DNA of 64,000 bases. Source: Ascidiaceihabitans sp034111945 (GTDB taxonomy: Bacteria; Pseudomonadota; Alphaproteobacteria; Rhodobacterales; Rhodobacteraceae). The notes below the pieces were generated by a model. It saw nothing but the letters and a program-made list of their open reading frames with translations, was not told where the DNA came from and made no database searches. The stretch covers positions 1 through 64,000 of the forward strand of contig JBLHSG010000002.1 in assembly GCA_047626725.1 (NCBI GenBank), written 5' to 3'. This document shows positions 27,454 to 36,142 of this stretch, piece by piece; the first letter of the stretch is position 1, and each line of letters begins with the position of its first letter. The position numbers and the translations under genes were made by a program.

Positions 27454-27584
27454 GGGTAAGGTCCTATGTCTGGGCGCGGATGGCGCGGGCGATGTCATGT
27501 CCGGCAACAGAGCACCCGACAGGCACAAGTTCGTCACGAATGGGCGGCACTGTCCAGCCATGATCGCAAAGGGTCAGAATTGTC

Positions 27585-27604
27585 ATTTCGATAATTTTCG
27601 AAAT
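27585..27604. promoter_or_regulatory. Candidate ArsR operator
   Basis: A 20-base inverted repeat, palindromic at 18 of 20 positions, has ATTTCGA and TCGAAAT as its outer arms. It ends 40 bases before the arsR-family ATG, in the shared intergenic region with the divergent aminotransferase. Size and placement match known ArsR operators, suggesting autoregulation. Confidence 0.5.
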
Positions 27605-27644
27605 AAAACTTGCGCCACACAATTATTTCTATATTTCTAGTAAT

Positions 27645-27989
27645 ATGAAAATAGAATCAACAGACGATCTCGACCTGACCTTGGCGGCGACCAGTTTCGC
27701 GGCCCTTGGTTCAGAACAACGCCTTGGTGTGCTGCGGGCTTTGGTCCGTGCGGGCCCCGATGGGCTTAGCATTGGTGATCTTGGCGCGCGATCGGGGGTG
27801 ACGGGCAGTACGCTGACCCATCACGTCAAGGTTTTGGCCACGGCAAATCTGGTCACCCAAGCCCGCCAAGGGCGTTCGATTATCTGCGCGGCAATCGCTT
27901 ATGACCAAGTCCGCGCGCTCTCTGAATTTTTGCTAACGGCCTGTTGCGCCGACAGCACCACCCCTTGCGAGGATCACGAACATGACTGA
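27645..27989 (+). CDS. ArsR-family transcriptional repressor
   Basis: The 114-residue winged-helix protein has the recognition region GVTGSTLTHHVKVL and the wing QARQGRSIICA. It lacks the ELCVCDL metal loop of classical ArsR; instead it ends with CCADSTTPCEDHEHD, a Cys/His cluster that could bind a metal or metalloid. It overlaps the permease gene by 8 bases, so repressor and transporter form one unit. The nearby 20-base palindrome is its likely operator. The effector may be an arsenical or another thiophilic metal; this is inference. Confidence 0.85.
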   Translation: MKIESTDDLDLTLAATSFAALGSEQRLGVLRALVRAGPDGLSIGDLGARSGVTGSTLTHHVKVLATANLVTQARQGRSIICAAIAYDQVRALSEFLLTACCADSTTPCEDHEHD

Positions 27990-29010
27990 TGCAACCCATA
28001 CCACCAGCCCATCGCTGTCGACACGTATCGGCGGCGCGTGGGGCGTTTCGATTTTACTGCTGGCGACCATCGCAATCTTAGACACACCGCAGTTTGTTCC
28101 GACTGTGATTTTCACCGGTCAAGCCATCGCCAGCACCGCGCCATTCATCCTGTTTGCCGTGCTTGCCATCGCCTATCTAAAGGCCACGGGCGCTGAAAAC
28201 CTGTTGGCCAAAGCGTTTGAAGGCAACCCAACGCGCATGATCATAATGGCCGCGCTGCTTGGCGGACTGTCGCCATTTTGTTCCTGCGAGGTGATCCCCT
28301 TTATCGCCGCATTGCTTGCCGTTGGTGTGCCACTCGGCGCTGTGATGGCGTTCTGGTTGGCGTCCCCGTTGATGGATCCGGCGATGTTTTTGATCACGTC
28401 CGGCACCTTGGGCTGGGAATTTGCAGTTGCGAAAACAGTCGCCGCGGTTGCCTTGGGGATGTTTGGTGGCTTTGGTACGCTGCTGTTGTCGCGCACTGTG
28501 ATCTTTGCGGACCCGCTGCGCGAACGCACGGCGATGGGCGGGTGTTGTGGCGTGCAAAAACCGTTTTCCAGCACCCCGCAGTGGAAATTCTGGAACACGG
28601 GCGAACGTGTCACCGTATTCAAGGACACCGCGTTTGAGAACGGGTTGTTCTTGTTGAAATGGCTCACGCTGGCCTATGTGATCGAAGCCTTGATGCTGAA
28701 TTATGTGCCGGCCGAAATGATCGCAGGGCTGTTGGGTGGCAACGGTATTGGCCCGATATTTATGGGCGCGTTGATCGGTGCACCGGCCTATTTGAACGGA
28801 TACGCAGCTGTGCCATTGGTCGATGCGTTGCTGGCCAGCGGCATGTCACAAGGTGCCGCGATGTCGTTTGTGATTGCGGGCGGCGTTAGCTGTATTCCAG
28901 CCGCGATCGCCGTCTGGGCACTGGTCAAACCACGGGTGTTTTTTGCCTACCTGACATTCGCCATTGTCGGCGCGATGATCGCAGGCATCACGTGGCAGGC
29001 TGTTGCCTAG
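27982..29010 (+). CDS. UPF0718/ArsP-like permease
   Basis: The 342-residue integral membrane protein has eight to nine hydrophobic segments of the DUF318 (permease) family. The conserved SPFCSCEVIP block carries Cys100 and Cys102, the CxC pair known from ArsP organoarsenical efflux proteins. A second Cys pair (GGCCGVQ) lies in the central loop, and GGVSCIPAAIAVWAL is near the end. The pairing with an ArsR regulator whose tail is Cys-rich supports metalloid or metal export. The exact substrate is unknown. A strong terminator follows the stop. Confidence 0.83.
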   Translation: MTDATHTTSPSLSTRIGGAWGVSILLLATIAILDTPQFVPTVIFTGQAIASTAPFILFAVLAIAYLKATGAENLLAKAFEGNPTRMIIMAALLGGLSPFCSCEVIPFIAALLAVGVPLGAVMAFWLASPLMDPAMFLITSGTLGWEFAVAKTVAAVALGMFGGFGTLLLSRTVIFADPLRERTAMGGCCGVQKPFSSTPQWKFWNTGERVTVFKDTAFENGLFLLKWLTLAYVIEALMLNYVPAEMIAGLLGGNGIGPIFMGALIGAPAYLNGYAAVPLVDALLASGMSQGAAMSFVIAGGVSCIPAAIAVWALVKPRVFFAYLTFAIVGAMIAGITWQAVA

Positions 29011-29043
29011 GAAATTGCGCCACTAAAAATTCGAAAACGACCC

Positions 29044-29074
29044 AAAAACCAGTGCTGAGGCGCTGGTTTTTTAT
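29044..29074 (+). terminator. Terminator of the arsR-permease unit
   Basis: A 12-bp stem (left arm 29044-29055, right arm from 29060) with one wobble and a TGAG loop runs into TTTTTT ATTT. It lies 33 bases after the permease stop. Confidence 0.85.
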
Positions 29075-29190
29075 TTCCCCTGATCAACAATCCCTCAGCC
29101 AATGTACATTTGTTTCACAATTGGACATAATGTAGCCTAATTCGATGCATAAACCGTAAACACACCTCTGGTAAGGAGGGACCGGAATAA

Positions 29191-29211
29191 CCAACTATAG
29201 TCTATAGTTGG
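29191..29211. promoter_or_regulatory. Perfect 21-bp palindrome upstream of kpsT
   Basis: CCAACTATAG (29191-29200) and CTATAGTTGG (29202-29211) flank a single T. It ends 30 bases before the kpsT ATG. It may be an operator or an mRNA hairpin. A strong AAGGAGGG sequence at 29174-29181 just before it has no start codon at the proper distance. Confidence 0.5.
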
Positions 29212-29241
29212 CAACCGGAACAGCAGTCGCCGGAGCACTTG

Positions 29242-29901
29242 ATGCTTGAGTTTGAAAACGTTTCGAAGTCCTTTTGGACAGGTACCCAGCGCAAGGTAAT
29301 CCTTGATCGCGTGTCTTTTCGCGTGGAATTGGGCAATTCGATGGGTATTCTGGCCCCCAACGGCACCGGTAAGACCACGTTAATCAATATGATGGCTGGT
29401 TTGGAAAAACCGGACGAAGGCGAGATTCGGCGCAGTTGCAACATTTCCTTCCCGCTCGGGTTCATGGGCGGTGTTGTTGGCAAAGTTTCAGCGATGGAAA
29501 ATGCCCGCTACATTGCGCGGCTGTATGGGTTAGACCCCGACTATGTCGAAAGTTTCTGCCGCTGGTTGTGTAACTTGGGCGAATATTTTGACCAACCGCT
29601 TGGCACTTATTCTGCCGGTATGCGGGCGCGGTTTTCATTCGCGCTGATGCTGGCCCTGGATTTTGACATGTACCTTATCGACGAAGGCATGCCAGCAACC
29701 ACAGACGTAGAATTCAACCGCAAAGCCGGTGAAATTTTGCAAGAACGTCTGCGCACAACGACAATTATTATCGTGTCCCATCAGGCCGGCACGCTCGAAA
29801 AATTCGCACGATCAGCCGCCGTACTGTTGGATGGGCAATTGCAAATGTTTGACACCTTGGAAGAAGCGAAGCGACTTTATGACTACGAAACCCAAAGCTA
29901 G
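29242..29901 (+). CDS. kpsT: Capsular polysaccharide export ATP-binding protein KpsT-like
   Basis: The 219-residue ABC ATPase matches the KpsT/RfbE branch: a single compact domain, the signature YSAGMRARFSF in place of LSGGQ, the MYLIDEG Walker B region and the H-loop VSHQ. Walker A reads APNGTGKT (38-45): the usual first Gly is Ala, which is unusual though the catalytic Lys and Thr remain. With a KpsM permease it would energise export of capsule across the inner membrane, but no kpsM lies in this window. ATG 29242 follows GGAG; a TTG one codon earlier is ignored. It overlaps kpsE by 23 bases. Confidence 0.88.
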   Translation: MLEFENVSKSFWTGTQRKVILDRVSFRVELGNSMGILAPNGTGKTTLINMMAGLEKPDEGEIRRSCNISFPLGFMGGVVGKVSAMENARYIARLYGLDPDYVESFCRWLCNLGEYFDQPLGTYSAGMRARFSFALMLALDFDMYLIDEGMPATTDVEFNRKAGEILQERLRTTTIIIVSHQAGTLEKFARSAAVLLDGQLQMFDTLEEAKRLYDYETQS

Positions 29902-31657
29902 GAAGTTCCGTATCAAGCGCAGCACTCCAACCGCGAGCGCATCTACGGAAGAGACGGTTCGCCGTGTCGCCCCTCAGGCGGATGCGAAAGCTGTGCAAAC
30001 ACCACCCCCGGCCACCCAAGGTGCGACAGCCCAAGGCCAAGGGCGCGCGGCAGATCAGCTGCGCCAACAATCAGGTCGTGCGCAAGCGACCCCCGATCAG
30101 CCGGCTGCGGCCCCAAAAACACCGGCCCCGCAGGCCCGCACAGGCGAAGTGTCCAGTGCGGCCCAAGTTGCTGGCGAAACCGACATTGATGCGATCCGGC
30201 GCGAAGGTTTGACAGGGCGTCAATTGCGCATGGCGCGTCGCGTCGCACAAAAACACAACCTTGCTCCGACCTCAGATTTCGACGCTGTGCGTTTGCTGCG
30301 CGAGTCGGGCATCGACCCGTTCCAACGCTCGAATATGCTTGAATTGGTGGTGCCACCTGCGGGCGGCGAACATCGTGACGGGGCCCCGCCAGAAATGCTG
30401 GGTCAGTTGACGCCAACCAAAGGTGGCGCTGGGACTGACCGTGTGCAATTGCCACAAACCGTGCCTGCCGCGCGCGAAACGCTACCCTCAACCGAAGTTA
30501 GCCCGGCGGAACGTCGTAGCCGCGAGATTACCGAAATTCAGCGCGATATTTCGCGTCGCCGTCGCAAAAAAATGGGCCTACTGCTTATTCGTTTGGCATT
30601 CTTTGTGATGATGCCGACGTTCTTGGCCGGCTATTATTTCTACGGCATTGCCACGCCAATGTACGCCACAGACAGCGACTTTCTAATCATCACGAACGAA
30701 GGATCAGGCGGGTCGTCGCCATTTGGTGGTCTGTTGCCATCCCAATTCGCCAACAACGCTGATTCCATTGCCGTTCAGGGGTATTTGCAGTCCAAAGACG
30801 CCATGCTGCGCCTAGATCGTGATGCCGGTTTCAAGGACCATTTCACCCAAGACTGGATCGATCCAATCCAGCGATTAAACCCTGATCCAAGCAACGAAGA
30901 AGCCTATAAACTGTACAAAAAGAACGTCAAAATCGGCTATGATCCGACCGAAGGCATGATCCGAATGGAGGTTGTGGCAGCCAATCCGGAACTGGCCGCA
31001 GAATATTCGCGGAACTTGATTAATTATGCGCAGGAACGCGTGAACAATCTGTCGCAAGACAAACGTAACGACGGTATGCGCGACGCGGTCGAAGCCTTTG
31101 AAAAAGCGAAACAAGAACGCCGTGACGCCGAAGAAAAATTGATCCGCCTCAAGACTGAAAACGGCGCGGACCCCGAAGCGGTGATTGCTGCCGTGCGCGC
31201 CCAAATCACCAACTACGAAACGTTGCTGATTGAAAAAGAACTTGAGCTGGCGGCCTTGCAGGACAACTCGCGACCGAACCAAGCCAAAGTAGATGGCGCG
31301 CGCGGTGATATTCGCCGCCTTAAGGCGACGCTGGTCAAGCTGACGGATCGATTGAATTTGCCGAATGCGGATGGGTTAACATTGGCCCAGCAAGCCGTCG
31401 CGCAGCAGTTGGCGCAGGCCGATCTTGCGAACGCTGACGCCAATCTGCAACTGGCCAATGGGTCGCGCGAACAGGCCCGTACCGAAGCAAATCGTCAGGT
31501 CCGGTATCTGACAATTGCGGTTGATCCTGTCGCATCCGAGGAACCGTCGTATCCCCGCTCATTCGAGAACACTATTCTTGCGTTCCTGATTTTCGCAGGT
31601 ATTTACCTGATGATCTCACTGACCGCATCTATCCTTCGTGAACAGGTAACATCCTAA
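29879..31657 (+). CDS. kpsE: Capsule polysaccharide export inner-membrane protein, KpsE-like, with long N-terminal extension
   Basis: The 592-residue protein has two membrane segments (about 233-255 and 562-585) flanking a large periplasmic part with coiled-coil stretches (about 385-500), the polysaccharide co-polymerase (PCP/KpsE) layout. Ordinary KpsE is near 380 residues; here some 230 cytoplasmic residues precede the first membrane helix, rich in Ala, Pro, Gln and Arg, with a folded-looking middle (ADTDIDAIRREG... type, residues 101-155). The start at 29879 lies inside kpsT, implying coupled translation. A 50-codon extension further upstream is antisense-free but overlaps kpsT in another frame and is rejected. 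Confidence 0.85.
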   Translation: MTTKPKARKFRIKRSTPTASASTEETVRRVAPQADAKAVQTPPPATQGATAQGQGRAADQLRQQSGRAQATPDQPAAAPKTPAPQARTGEVSSAAQVAGETDIDAIRREGLTGRQLRMARRVAQKHNLAPTSDFDAVRLLRESGIDPFQRSNMLELVVPPAGGEHRDGAPPEMLGQLTPTKGGAGTDRVQLPQTVPAARETLPSTEVSPAERRSREITEIQRDISRRRRKKMGLLLIRLAFFVMMPTFLAGYYFYGIATPMYATDSDFLIITNEGSGGSSPFGGLLPSQFANNADSIAVQGYLQSKDAMLRLDRDAGFKDHFTQDWIDPIQRLNPDPSNEEAYKLYKKNVKIGYDPTEGMIRMEVVAANPELAAEYSRNLINYAQERVNNLSQDKRNDGMRDAVEAFEKAKQERRDAEEKLIRLKTENGADPEAVIAAVRAQITNYETLLIEKELELAALQDNSRPNQAKVDGARGDIRRLKATLVKLTDRLNLPNADGLTLAQQAVAQQLAQADLANADANLQLANGSREQARTEANRQVRYLTIAVDPVASEEPSYPRSFENTILAFLIFAGIYLMISLTASILREQVTS

Positions 31658-31658
31658 T

Positions 31659-32492
31659 ATGAAACACGTCCAAGTCGCCGATTTCACCATCGGCAACGAC
31701 CTACCGCTCACAATCATCGCTGGTCCCTGCCAATTAGAAAGCGCGGATCACGCGCAAATGATTGCGGGTAAAGTCAAAGAAGCCTGCGATGCTTTTGGGG
31801 CGAACTACATCTTTAAGGCCAGTTTTGACAAAGCCAACCGCACGTCAATTGACGGTGTGCGCGGACCCGGTATCGAGGAGGGGCTTGCTATGCTCGCCTC
31901 TGTTAAAAAGGCGATTGGCGTGCCGGTTCTGACGGACATCCACACGCCGGACCAATGTGCCCTTGCCGCCGAAGTATGTGATGTTTTGCAAATTCCTGCG
32001 CTTTTGTGTCGGCAAACCGATCTTATCCTTGCCGCCGGCAACACGGGCGCGGCTGTCAACGTCAAAAAGGGGCAGTTCCTTGCGCCTTGGGACATGCAAA
32101 ATATCGTTACAAAGATCGAAAGCACTGGCAACCAACGTATCCTTTTAACGGAACGTGGCACGTCATTTGGTTACAATACTTTGGTCACCGACATGCGGTC
32201 TTTGCCGCAAATGGGCATGACCGGATATCCTACTGTTATGGATGCGACCCATTCGGTTCAGCAACCCGCGGGTTTGGGTGGTTCCACCGGAGGGCAACGT
32301 GAGTTCGCCCCGCTCATGGCACGCGCTGCTGTGGCCATCGGAACGGCGGCGGTGTTTATCGAAACCCACCAAGATCCTGACAAATCCCCATCTGACGGGC
32401 CCAACATGATCTATCTCGATCAAATGCCGGCCTTAATCGAAACGTTGATGCAATTAGACGCAATCTCCAAATCCAATCCTCTGTCCTTGTAA
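31659..32492 (+). CDS. kdsA: 3-deoxy-8-phosphooctulonate (KDO-8-P) synthase
   Basis: The 277-residue class I DAHP-synthase-like barrel begins with the IIAGPCQLES block and has FKASFDKANRTS, the GLAMLASVKKAIGVPVLTD-type stretch, and DATHSVQQP near the end, all highly conserved in KdsA. It condenses arabinose 5-phosphate with phosphoenolpyruvate to give KDO-8-phosphate. It starts 1 base after the kpsE stop. Placement in a capsule export operon fits the poly-KDO linker of group 2-type capsules, though it could equally be the housekeeping lipid A enzyme. Confidence 0.95.
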   Translation: MKHVQVADFTIGNDLPLTIIAGPCQLESADHAQMIAGKVKEACDAFGANYIFKASFDKANRTSIDGVRGPGIEEGLAMLASVKKAIGVPVLTDIHTPDQCALAAEVCDVLQIPALLCRQTDLILAAGNTGAAVNVKKGQFLAPWDMQNIVTKIESTGNQRILLTERGTSFGYNTLVTDMRSLPQMGMTGYPTVMDATHSVQQPAGLGGSTGGQREFAPLMARAAVAIGTAAVFIETHQDPDKSPSDGPNMIYLDQMPALIETLMQLDAISKSNPLSL

Positions 32493-32505
32493 GCGAGTTT
32501 CTCAC

Positions 32506-34002
32506 GTGACCAAACCGGCCTCTTCTGTTTCCCAAAACACTTGGGAATTCCTTCGCGATGCAATGATAACCCCTACTGGATTTCGCGAATACGACGCGCG
32601 CTGGCAGTATCCTGATGCAATCAACTTGCCGGGGATCACCGCGCTTGGCCTTGGGCTTGGCACGCAAATGCACCTGCGCGGAATCGAACCTGTGATCGCC
32701 GTCGGTAATGATTATCGCGAATATTCACTCAGCATCAAAAACGCCCTGATGTTGGGGCTGATGCAGGCCGGTATTCACGTCAAAGACATCGGGCCGGCCT
32801 TGTCCCCGATGGCGTATTTTAGCCAGTTTCATCTGGATGCGCCTGCGGTTGCGATGGTTACGGCCAGCCACAATCCGAACGGCTGGACGGGCGTAAAAAT
32901 GGGCTTTGAACGCCCACTGACCCACGGCCCTGACGAAATGAATGAACTGCGCGACATCGTACTGGGCGGACGCGGCCAGCCGCGTGATGGCGGCAAATAC
33001 GAATTCATCAACGGCGTGCGCGAAGCCTACCTTGATGACCTTGTGGGTGATTTCAAAATGACCCGCAAACTCAAGGTCGTTTGTGCAACGGGCAACGGCA
33101 CAGCATCCGCATTTGCGCCGGAATTGTTCCGCCGTTTGGGCGTCGAAGTTGTCGATAGCCACAACCAGCTTGATTACAATTTCCCACATTACAACCCGAA
33201 CCCCGAAGCCATGGAAATGCTGCACGACATGTCCGACAGCGTAAAAGCATCAGGCGCGGATTTTGCCCTTGGCTTCGACGGCGACGGCGATCGTTGCGGC
33301 GTTGTCGACAACGAAGGCGAAGAGATTTTCGCGGACAAAGTCGGCGTAATTATGGCCCGTGATTTTGCCAAACTTTACCCCGGTTCCACCTTTGTTGCGG
33401 ATGTTAAATCCACCGGCTTGTTTGCCTCTGATCCGGAACTGCAAAAATACGACGTTAAGGCGGACTATTGGAAGACCGGGCACAGCCACATGAAACGGCG
33501 CGTGAAAGAACTTGGCGCGTTGGCGGGCTTTGAAAAATCTGGCCACTACTTTCTCGCTGAACCAATCGGGCGCGGCTATGATTGTGGCATGCGGGTTGCG
33601 GTTGAAATCTGCAAATTGATGGACCGAAATCCTGACATGTCGATGGCTGATTTGCGCAAGGCACTGCCACAAACATGGGCCACGCCAACCATGTCGCCGT
33701 TCTGTTCTGACCTTGAAAAATATGACACATTGGATCGTCTGGTTGCGAAACTGGTCGCCAAACATGCCGCAGGTGAAACGCTAGCAGGCCGCACGATCAA
33801 AGAGATCGTGACCGTAAACGGCGCCCGCGTCATTCTAGACAACGGTGCGTGGGGTCTGGTGCGTGCCAGTTCGAACACGCCCAATCTGGTTGTCGTTTGC
33901 GAAAGCCCCGAATCGGAGGCTGAAATGCGCGCGATCTTTGCCGATATCGATGCAGTCATTCGCACAGAACCCAGCGTTGGCGAATACGATCAAACGATCT
34001 GA
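32506..34002 (+). CDS. Phosphomannomutase/phosphoglucomutase
   Basis: The 498-residue alpha-D-phosphohexomutase has the phosphoserine loop TASHNP (Ser121), the metal motif DGDGDR near residues 258-263, a sugar-binding EKSGHYF region and the C-terminal phosphate-binding RASSNTP. It would interconvert hexose 1- and 6-phosphates (mannose and/or glucose) and so supply sugar nucleotides for capsule and glucans. The start is GTG 32506, giving the N-terminus shared with close homologs; ATG 32563 would remove conserved residues. It is the last gene of the kpsT-kpsE-kdsA unit, 13 bases after kdsA. Confidence 0.9.
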   Translation: MTKPASSVSQNTWEFLRDAMITPTGFREYDARWQYPDAINLPGITALGLGLGTQMHLRGIEPVIAVGNDYREYSLSIKNALMLGLMQAGIHVKDIGPALSPMAYFSQFHLDAPAVAMVTASHNPNGWTGVKMGFERPLTHGPDEMNELRDIVLGGRGQPRDGGKYEFINGVREAYLDDLVGDFKMTRKLKVVCATGNGTASAFAPELFRRLGVEVVDSHNQLDYNFPHYNPNPEAMEMLHDMSDSVKASGADFALGFDGDGDRCGVVDNEGEEIFADKVGVIMARDFAKLYPGSTFVADVKSTGLFASDPELQKYDVKADYWKTGHSHMKRRVKELGALAGFEKSGHYFLAEPIGRGYDCGMRVAVEICKLMDRNPDMSMADLRKALPQTWATPTMSPFCSDLEKYDTLDRLVAKLVAKHAAGETLAGRTIKEIVTVNGARVILDNGAWGLVRASSNTPNLVVVCESPESEAEMRAIFADIDAVIRTEPSVGEYDQTI

Positions 34003-34035
34003 TTGTAACGCTGAATAAGACACTCAAATATCAAG

Positions 34036-34067
34036 GCGCGTGAGGTTTCAAACCCACGCGCGTTTTT
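34036..34067 (+). terminator. Terminator of the capsule operon
   Basis: GCGCGTG (34036-34042) pairs with CACGCGC (34055-34061), extended inward by GGT/ACC after a bulged A, and a G-TTTTT-CG-TTTT tail follows. It lies 33 bases past the phosphomannomutase stop. Confidence 0.8.
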
Positions 34068-34085
34068 CGTTTTCACACCGCTAAG

Positions 34086-36038
34086 TCAGTCAAATAGCTT
34101 GAACAGCTGTTTCTTCAGCTTGTCCTCGACCTTGTCTTTGGCGGCATCTTCGATTGATTGCCCGTCTTCGGTTGTCACACCCAGCGATTCTTCGACCTTT
34201 TGGCGCACAGCATCTTTGGCTTTTTGTTCGATCTTTTGCTTTTTGTCAGCAAAGTTCAAATCGATCGCCGCGCTTAAATCCGGCAAAATACGCGGGTCCG
34301 CCCACGGGCCTTTGATCGCGACTGGAATGGCCAGCCCCTTACCCTCGTTCGCGCGCAATGCGGCGGGCGTGATCAAATAATCGATGTCTTGCGCACCCAA
34401 TCCGACACGGCCTTTTCCACGCGCTTCGTAGTTTTTAAGCGCGAACAACAAATCATCATTGCGCATGTTGCCACTGTCCATTGTCCACGTGGCACCAAGA
34501 GAGTTGAAAACAGTGGTACCGCCCGCGCCCTTGCCGTTGCGCAGCAGATTGTTCAAATCGATCCCTTCGATCGTGCCCTGCCCCATTTTGACAGCACCCT
34601 TGCCGGACAGTGATTTCATGATCGCATCGACCGATGATCCGGACCCTAGGAACGACATTTCAAAGTCGCCCTGCCCCGTGAACCGTTCGATTGATGCCGC
34701 ATCTTTTAGCAGTTTTTGCATCGCAATCGAGCTGGCAAAAATCTTGCCACCGACGGAGAGGCCGCCGCGATTGTTCATCACAAATTCACCACTGATCGAC
34801 CCGTCATAGGCTTGCACTTCGCGCAGTTCCACGACAGCACGCGAGCGGTCATTACGCACCAAAGCCCGCGTTTGACCCAATTTGAATGTACCAAGGTCAA
34901 TGGATGTCGCGCGCAGACCGATTTCGCCGTTAAAGCTGGCCAAACCAGAGGCGTCGATGCGCGTTTTGCTCCAGCCTGATCCTGCAGGTTGGCTTGCGGA
35001 TGATCCGGTGCTCGCGCCTGTGCCGGCGTCCGCGTCAGTCAGGCCTGTCAAATCCAAGGCCCCTGCGGTCAATTGCGCGTTCACTTGCGGCACGCCGTTC
35101 AGGCTGATGTCAGCCGCACCTTTGATCTGATTGCCGCCCAAATCTGCCGTCATCTCACGCAGTGATAACCGCCGATCAGAGGTCAGCGTCATATCGGTTG
35201 TCATCTTGACCGACCGGCCCAAACCACGCGGTAAATCCGCCCCGCTTAGGCCCAGACTGCGCAAAAATGCGTCCGTGTTTGACAGGTTCAAATCCAGTTT
35301 GCCAGCCACATCGCCCGCCGTACTGCCGCGCCCTGTCAGTTTTGCAGTACCGCCATTGGTGTTGATCGCCGCTGCGAACTGCTGCACCTGACCGGTGATA
35401 AAGCTGGCAAAACGATCGATGCGCACGGTGACCGACACGTCGTGATCACCCGGGCGCAGGGTCGCTGCGATATCAGCTGCGCCCAATCGTTCCGGCCAAT
35501 CCAGCGCTAGACCAACACCGGAATATGACACCAGATCGCTGCCCTCGGCATCATAAATGAGCGTCGCGTCGGTGACGGACAACCGCTGGATGCTGAATGC
35601 CTGTGCTTCGCGGTCGGGCGTTGTTTGCGTTGCGATCTCGGCCTCTCCGGTCGCGTCGGTGAACACCCAGCTGGCGCGTCCATCTTTGCGGCTTTCCAAT
35701 CGGATCGTTGGGCTCGCGGCTTCGATGTTGGTGATTTTGATTTCGCCGGTCAAAAGCGCGGCGGCATCAATACCGATCGCTGCGTTTTGTGCCGTGAACA
35801 TTGCGCCTTGGCGTGACCAGTCTGCGTTGCCGACTTCGATTCCACCCGCTGACACGCCCAGCACAGGCCAAAGTGTCATGGCGACATCACCGGTGATTGT
35901 TACATCACGCCCCGTTTGCGCCTTGATTTGTTCGGCTGCGATCCGTGCAATCCGGTCCGCTGGCAAAAAGAACAGCGACACAACCACCACGACAATCAGC
36001 AGCAGCAAAACCCCGAAAATGCGCCCGATCCATTTCAT
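34086..36038 (-). CDS. AsmA-family protein
   Basis: The 650-residue protein has one N-terminal membrane anchor (about residues 6-26), followed by a periplasmic AsmA domain: the DVTITGDVAMTLWPVLGV block directly after the anchor and VGNADWSRQGAMFTA are diagnostic. The C-terminal AsmA-like region includes KGAVKMGQGTIEGIDLNNLLRNG. Family members form bridge-like structures implicated in phospholipid movement to and homeostasis of the outer membrane. A Ser/Gly-rich linker separates the halves, and a charged tail ends the chain. ATG 36038 follows GGAGCAG. It diverges from rimO, 104 bases apart. Confidence 0.87.
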   Translation of the reverse strand: MKWIGRIFGVLLLLIVVVVVSLFFLPADRIARIAAEQIKAQTGRDVTITGDVAMTLWPVLGVSAGGIEVGNADWSRQGAMFTAQNAAIGIDAAALLTGEIKITNIEAASPTIRLESRKDGRASWVFTDATGEAEIATQTTPDREAQAFSIQRLSVTDATLIYDAEGSDLVSYSGVGLALDWPERLGAADIAATLRPGDHDVSVTVRIDRFASFITGQVQQFAAAINTNGGTAKLTGRGSTAGDVAGKLDLNLSNTDAFLRSLGLSGADLPRGLGRSVKMTTDMTLTSDRRLSLREMTADLGGNQIKGAADISLNGVPQVNAQLTAGALDLTGLTDADAGTGASTGSSASQPAGSGWSKTRIDASGLASFNGEIGLRATSIDLGTFKLGQTRALVRNDRSRAVVELREVQAYDGSISGEFVMNNRGGLSVGGKIFASSIAMQKLLKDAASIERFTGQGDFEMSFLGSGSSVDAIMKSLSGKGAVKMGQGTIEGIDLNNLLRNGKGAGGTTVFNSLGATWTMDSGNMRNDDLLFALKNYEARGKGRVGLGAQDIDYLITPAALRANEGKGLAIPVAIKGPWADPRILPDLSAAIDLNFADKKQKIEQKAKDAVRQKVEESLGVTTEDGQSIEDAAKDKVEDKLKKQLFKLFD

Positions 36039-36142
36039 CCCAACTGCTCCTTTATTATGGTTACTTCTTTGGTAAGCGCAGACGTGCCACACCTCAATCC
36101 CAAACCCTTTCGCAACCCTAATGGTTCCAGTATAGCAAAGTC

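Noticed and set aside
28173..28667. 164-codon minus-strand frame opposite the ArsP-like permease
   Set aside because: Antisense shadow of a strongly supported membrane protein.
29729..29878. 50-codon extension of kpsE into kpsT
   Set aside because: It lies wholly in another frame of kpsT and does not resemble KpsE; the start at 29879 is adequate.
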